Positions 13,111 through 13,586 of a stretch of DNA of 13,586 nt are shown in pieces (the stretch's first letter is position 1; the number at the start of each line of letters is the position of its first letter). Origin of the DNA: Spirochaetales bacterium (GTDB lineage: Bacteria; Spirochaetota; Spirochaetia; DSM-27196; SKKC01); the NCBI GenBank assembly GCA_007121695.1, contig SKKC01000209.1, positions 1 through 13,586 on the forward strand, written 5' to 3'. The position numbers and the translations under genes were made by a program. The notes beneath the pieces are model-generated. The model had not been told where the DNA came from, did no database searches, and saw nothing but the letters and a program-made list of their open reading frames with translations.

Positions 13111-13116
13111 TATACT
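13111..13116 (+). promoter_or_regulatory. -10 candidate for the BrnT-like operon
   Basis: TATACT matches the -10 consensus in five of six positions. CTGACC (about 13087-13092) stands 18 bases upstream. The GTG at 13121 is only 4 bases downstream, so either the mRNA is leaderless or the GTG at 13136 is the true start. Confidence 0.4.
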
Positions 13117-13120
13117 ATAT

Positions 13121-13402
13121 GTGATATTCATTGGTGTGGTTCGATGGAACGAGGAGAAGAATAGAGAACTCCAGCAACGCCGCGGAATCTCGTTCGAACG
13201 GATCGCCGCGATGTATGAGAAAGAGGAGTTCGAGGCGATAGAGCAACACGAGGCTCGGCCAAATCAGCAGGTTCTGGTCATGAAGATTGACGGATATACG
13301 TGGGCTGTCCCATTTGTGATCGAAGACGACGGACAAACGTTGTTCCTGAAAACGGCATACCCGAGCCGGAAACTCCACAAGCGGTATGGAGATGACGAAT
13401 GA
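13121..13402 (+). CDS. BrnT-like toxin
   Basis: The product has 93 residues from GTG at 13121, or 88 from the GTG at 13136. The latter would start close to the RWNEEKN block where family members usually begin. No ribosome site is obvious for either. Motifs are RWNEEKNRELQQRRGISFER at the N-terminus and VPFVIEDDGQTLFLKTAYPS then RKLHKRY at the end, which match the BrnT-like toxins (RelE fold) that read RW..EKN..L...RGISFE...PF....FLKT..PSRK. Such toxins are thought to cut RNA. The partner antitoxin begins at 13399 with a 4-base ATGA overlap. This toxin-first order with a ribbon-helix-helix partner is the BrnTA layout. It is transcribed opposite to the HigBA-like operon. Confidence 0.8.
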   Translation: MIFIGVVRWNEEKNRELQQRRGISFERIAAMYEKEEFEAIEQHEARPNQQVLVMKIDGYTWAVPFVIEDDGQTLFLKTAYPSRKLHKRYGDDE

Positions 13403-13586
13403 AAGACATATTCGAGCTCGATGAAGAAGAGCAGCAAATAGAGAACGAGATCGACCAATACGTCCCCGCGGACGAGAAGACGGAAGCCACCGTTCGGCGC
13501 ATAGCGCAGGAAAGCAGGAAACGGAAGAACGTGAACATCCGGATCTCAGAACGGGATCTGTCGCAGATACGCGAGAGGGCATCTCG
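13399..13586 (+). CDS. Partial BrnA/CopG-like ribbon-helix-helix antitoxin
   Basis: Sixty-two codons are visible before the window ends. They start MKDIFELDEEEQQIENEIDQ, run through a charged linker, and reach KRKNVNIRISERDLSQIRER and AS. The beta-strand NVNIRIS followed by the helix ERDLSQIRERA is the start of a ribbon-helix-helix DNA-binding domain, as in antitoxins paired with BrnT-type toxins. It overlaps the toxin stop by four bases (ATGA). The rest of the domain lies past the window. Confidence 0.8.
   Translation, partial: MKDIFELDEEEQQIENEIDQYVPADEKTEATVRRIAQESRKRKNVNIRISERDLSQIRERAS

Noticed and set aside
1..13586. tRNA or rRNA genes and CRISPR arrays
   Set aside because: No cloverleaf with a conserved GTTCRA loop, no rRNA-like stretch and no regularly spaced repeats were seen by eye.

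Overview
The window comes from a bacterial chromosome of moderate GC content. I cannot name the species. The family mix (a two-SIS MurQ/GCKR-like protein, a GH106-like glycosidase, a YesU-type DUF1961 protein and a sulfatase remnant) would suit a polysaccharide-degrading heterotroph, possibly a saline or marine spirochaete. That placement is a weak inference.

Region 1 (1-6800) is a carbohydrate-catabolism locus. On the minus strand lie a large GH106-like glycoside hydrolase (5514-2374), a decayed FAD-dependent oxidoreductase (about 2300-1880), a two-SIS-domain MurQ/GCKR-like protein (1840-68), and the first codons of a probable FAD-linked oxidase that overlaps the SIS gene by one base (TAATG). 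Divergent from the hydrolase is a DUF1961 (YesU-like) gene (5723-6403). The intergenic gap holds an 18-bp palindrome that is a good operator candidate. A fragment of a sulfatase gene follows DUF1961, which hints that the original target was a sulfated glycan.

Region 2 (6900-9300) is an unusual membrane module. A minus-strand pair encodes an N-terminal GNAT acetyltransferase fused to a polytopic domain resembling a site-2 protease without its HExxH motif, and a fasciclin-domain membrane protein broken by an internal deletion and frameshift. A divergent plus-strand pair encodes a four-helix membrane protein and a small XRE repressor that overlap. Three copies of the octamer ATGTAACC, on both strands, crowd the shared 90-bp promoter gap. 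A fourth copy lies in the promoter of the toxin-antitoxin operon at 12.8 kb.

Region 3 (9300-13586) is accessory DNA: a four-cysteine protein of unknown function, a MNT/HEPN pair whose HEPN active-site histidine is replaced by asparagine, an ankyrin-repeat scrap, an IS256-type transposase end, a RelE/HigB-like toxin with XRE antitoxin and a tightly linked GNAT gene, and a BrnT-like toxin with the first part of its ribbon-helix-helix antitoxin. Near-identical 24-bp direct repeats (9390-9413 and 12997-13020) bracket most of this block and may mark a mobile or recombination-derived segment. Several genes are decayed (FAD oxidoreductase, sulfatase, fasciclin, ankyrin, transposase), so the window as a whole looks like a region of active gene turnover.
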